Shown here in pieces: positions 63,201 to 64,000 of a stretch of DNA of 64,000 bases. The translations under genes and the position numbers were made by a program. The stretch is from Streptomyces sp. CG1. Its GTDB lineage: Bacteria > Actinomycetota > Actinomycetes > Streptomycetales > Streptomycetaceae. The stretch is taken from the NCBI RefSeq assembly GCF_041080625.1, contig NZ_CP163518.1, forward strand, positions 9,169,501 through 9,233,500. The letters run 5' to 3'. Position 1 is the stretch's first letter, and every line of letters starts with the position of its first letter. The notes beneath the pieces are model-generated. The model saw nothing but the letters and a program-made list of their open reading frames with translations. It made no database searches and had not been told where the DNA came from.

Positions 63201-63815
63201 CTAGCGTTCGGTCAACGCCTTCCGGTCCAGGCCCAGTTCCCGCGCGAGCGCGTCGTCGGCCCAGTCCTGTGCGCGGGTCCGCGGTACCGCGCCCGGGTAC
63301 GACGTCAGCTGTACGGCCAGCCCGTCCAGCAGTGCCGTCAGCCGCAGCGCGGCACCGGCTGGGTCGGCGCAGGCGAACTCGCCCGCTGCCACGCCCTCGG
63401 CGATGACATCGGTGATCGCCGCCTTCCACTGCTGGTCCAGGTCCCGGGTGACCTGCCGCAGTGCGGGCTCGCGCAGGGCCACGGCCCAGCCCTCGATCCA
63501 CAGCCGCCAGCCCTTGGCCTGCCCGGTCGGCGCGTACCAGCGCACCGCGGCCCGCAGCCGGCGCAGCGCGGACGTCCGCCGGCCCAGCAACTTGCGCAGA
63601 TGCGCGAGATCGTCCTCGGCCGCATAGGCGAACGCGGCCGCGACCAGCTTCTCCTTCGTCGAGAAGTGGTACAACACCAGCGCGTTGCTCACCCCGAGCG
63701 CCGCGGCCACGTCGGCGATCCTGACCGCCGCCACGCCCCGCGCCTCGATCTGCCCGATGGCGGCCCGCAGCAGCTCCTCGCGCCGCTCGGCCACGCTCAA
63801 CCGCACTCTCGCCAC
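63201..63815 (-). CDS. TetR-family transcriptional regulator (BetI-like)
   Basis: The 204-residue repressor has the TetR DNA-binding domain (LLRAAIGQIEARGVAAVRIADVAAALGVSNALVLYHFSTKEKLV, residues 15-58) and a helical ligand domain resembling the BetI-type C-terminal region. It lies at the end of the window, converging on the SGNH hydrolase. An 8-bp inverted repeat 82 bp upstream of its start is its likely operator and may also control a divergent gene beyond the window. Confidence 0.9.
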   Translation of the reverse strand: MARVRLSVAERREELLRAAIGQIEARGVAAVRIADVAAALGVSNALVLYHFSTKEKLVAAAFAYAAEDDLAHLRKLLGRRTSALRRLRAAVRWYAPTGQAKGWRLWIEGWAVALREPALRQVTRDLDQQWKAAITDVIAEGVAAGEFACADPAGAALRLTALLDGLAVQLTSYPGAVPRTRAQDWADDALARELGLDRKALTER

Positions 63816-63896
63816 GCGGCCACCCTACACAGCCGCCCGGACACCCGCCGACGACCGCTTGACGCCCCTGCGCGGCCAGGGCCGCGGTAGCGCACT

Positions 63897-63918
63897 ACTG
63901 ACTGCTGGTTCAGTCAGT
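63897..63918. promoter_or_regulatory. Inverted repeat ACTGACTG-N6-CAGTCAGT upstream of the TetR gene
   Basis: The arms 63897-63904 and 63911-63918 are perfect complements around CTGGTT. Size and symmetry match TetR operators. The rest of the 185 bp to the window end shows no gene start. Confidence 0.6.
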
Positions 63919-64000
63919 GAGCGATCCACTGTCACCGTCGGCCACCGTGCCACCGCCCCCCGCCGTCACAGGAGTCAGCCCGCGCCCGTGGGAGTCCGCC

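Overview
The window is chromosomal DNA of a Streptomyces-type actinomycete. It is very GC-rich with third-position G/C bias, uses many GTG and TTG starts, and carries lineage genes such as an SsgA-like protein (ssgD), a WhiB-like protein and a hopanoid operon. Gene order from about 5.7 kb to the end resembles, from memory, the SCO67xx region of S. coelicolor. I see no rRNA, tRNA, CRISPR array, insertion sequence or prophage.

Layout. 0-11 kb: the 3' end of a LacI-type regulator, a VOC protein, a WhiB-like protein, an acyl-ACP desaturase behind three phased operator-like inverted repeats, dimethylargininase, an antibiotic-resistance type ABC-F protein behind a WblC/WhiB7-like promoter and a structured leader, ssgD, a secreted BNR beta-propeller protein, a YciI protein, endonuclease V, and a saccharopine-dehydrogenase-like oxidoreductase. 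11-16.4 kb: a fatty-acid or branched acyl-CoA oxidation block (CoA transferase/racemase, thiolase, FadB-like fusion, convergent MerR regulator). 16.6-19.2 kb: an asparagine-type permease and a PfkB kinase. Directly upstream of the kinase are a DNA-damage (RecA-NDp/PafBC type) promoter and what looks like the first 13 codons of a lost macrodomain gene, in frame with the kinase.

19-36.5 kb: two secreted peptidases (M1 and S15/CocE), a D-amino-acid oxidase-like flavoprotein, an unrecognised Cys-motif protein, a second ABC-F protein, a DinB protein, a glycolipid-binding family protein, Tex, a GlxA/DJ-1 pair, a crotonase homologue lacking both catalytic glutamates, an HdeD-like membrane protein, an RsbW-like ATPase, type I isopentenyl-diphosphate isomerase and a cation-diffusion transporter. 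Three related dispersed repeats lie in intergenic gaps.

36.7-44.9 kb: galE, divergent from a tightly overlapping run that encodes a three-part CDP-alcohol phosphotransferase, a CTP/NTP transferase, a glycerol-1-phosphate-dehydrogenase-like protein, a second CDP-alcohol phosphotransferase and a family 2 glycosyltransferase. A TagG/TagH (Wzm/Wzt) type ABC exporter follows after a repeat-bearing gap. Together they read as a pathway that makes a polyol or glycerol 1-phosphate, activates it as a CDP derivative, transfers it to an acceptor, glycosylates it and exports it. This is the best candidate for an undescribed system in the window.

45.2-58.1 kb: a complete hopanoid operon with overlapping stops and starts: hpnC, hpnD, a 42-codon gene, hpnE, a polyprenyl diphosphate synthase, shc, hpnG, hpnH, the MEP-pathway genes ispG and dxs, and an HpnO-like aminotransferase. 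It covers precursor supply, squalene formation, cyclisation and side-chain building. A 21-codon leader ORF is coupled to hpnC, and a long hairpin precedes shc. 58.3-64 kb: an XRE-cupin regulator with two phased operators and a coupled tiny membrane protein, a tyrosine phosphatase, a GH36 alpha-galactosidase, an SGNH hydrolase and a TetR regulator with an upstream palindrome.
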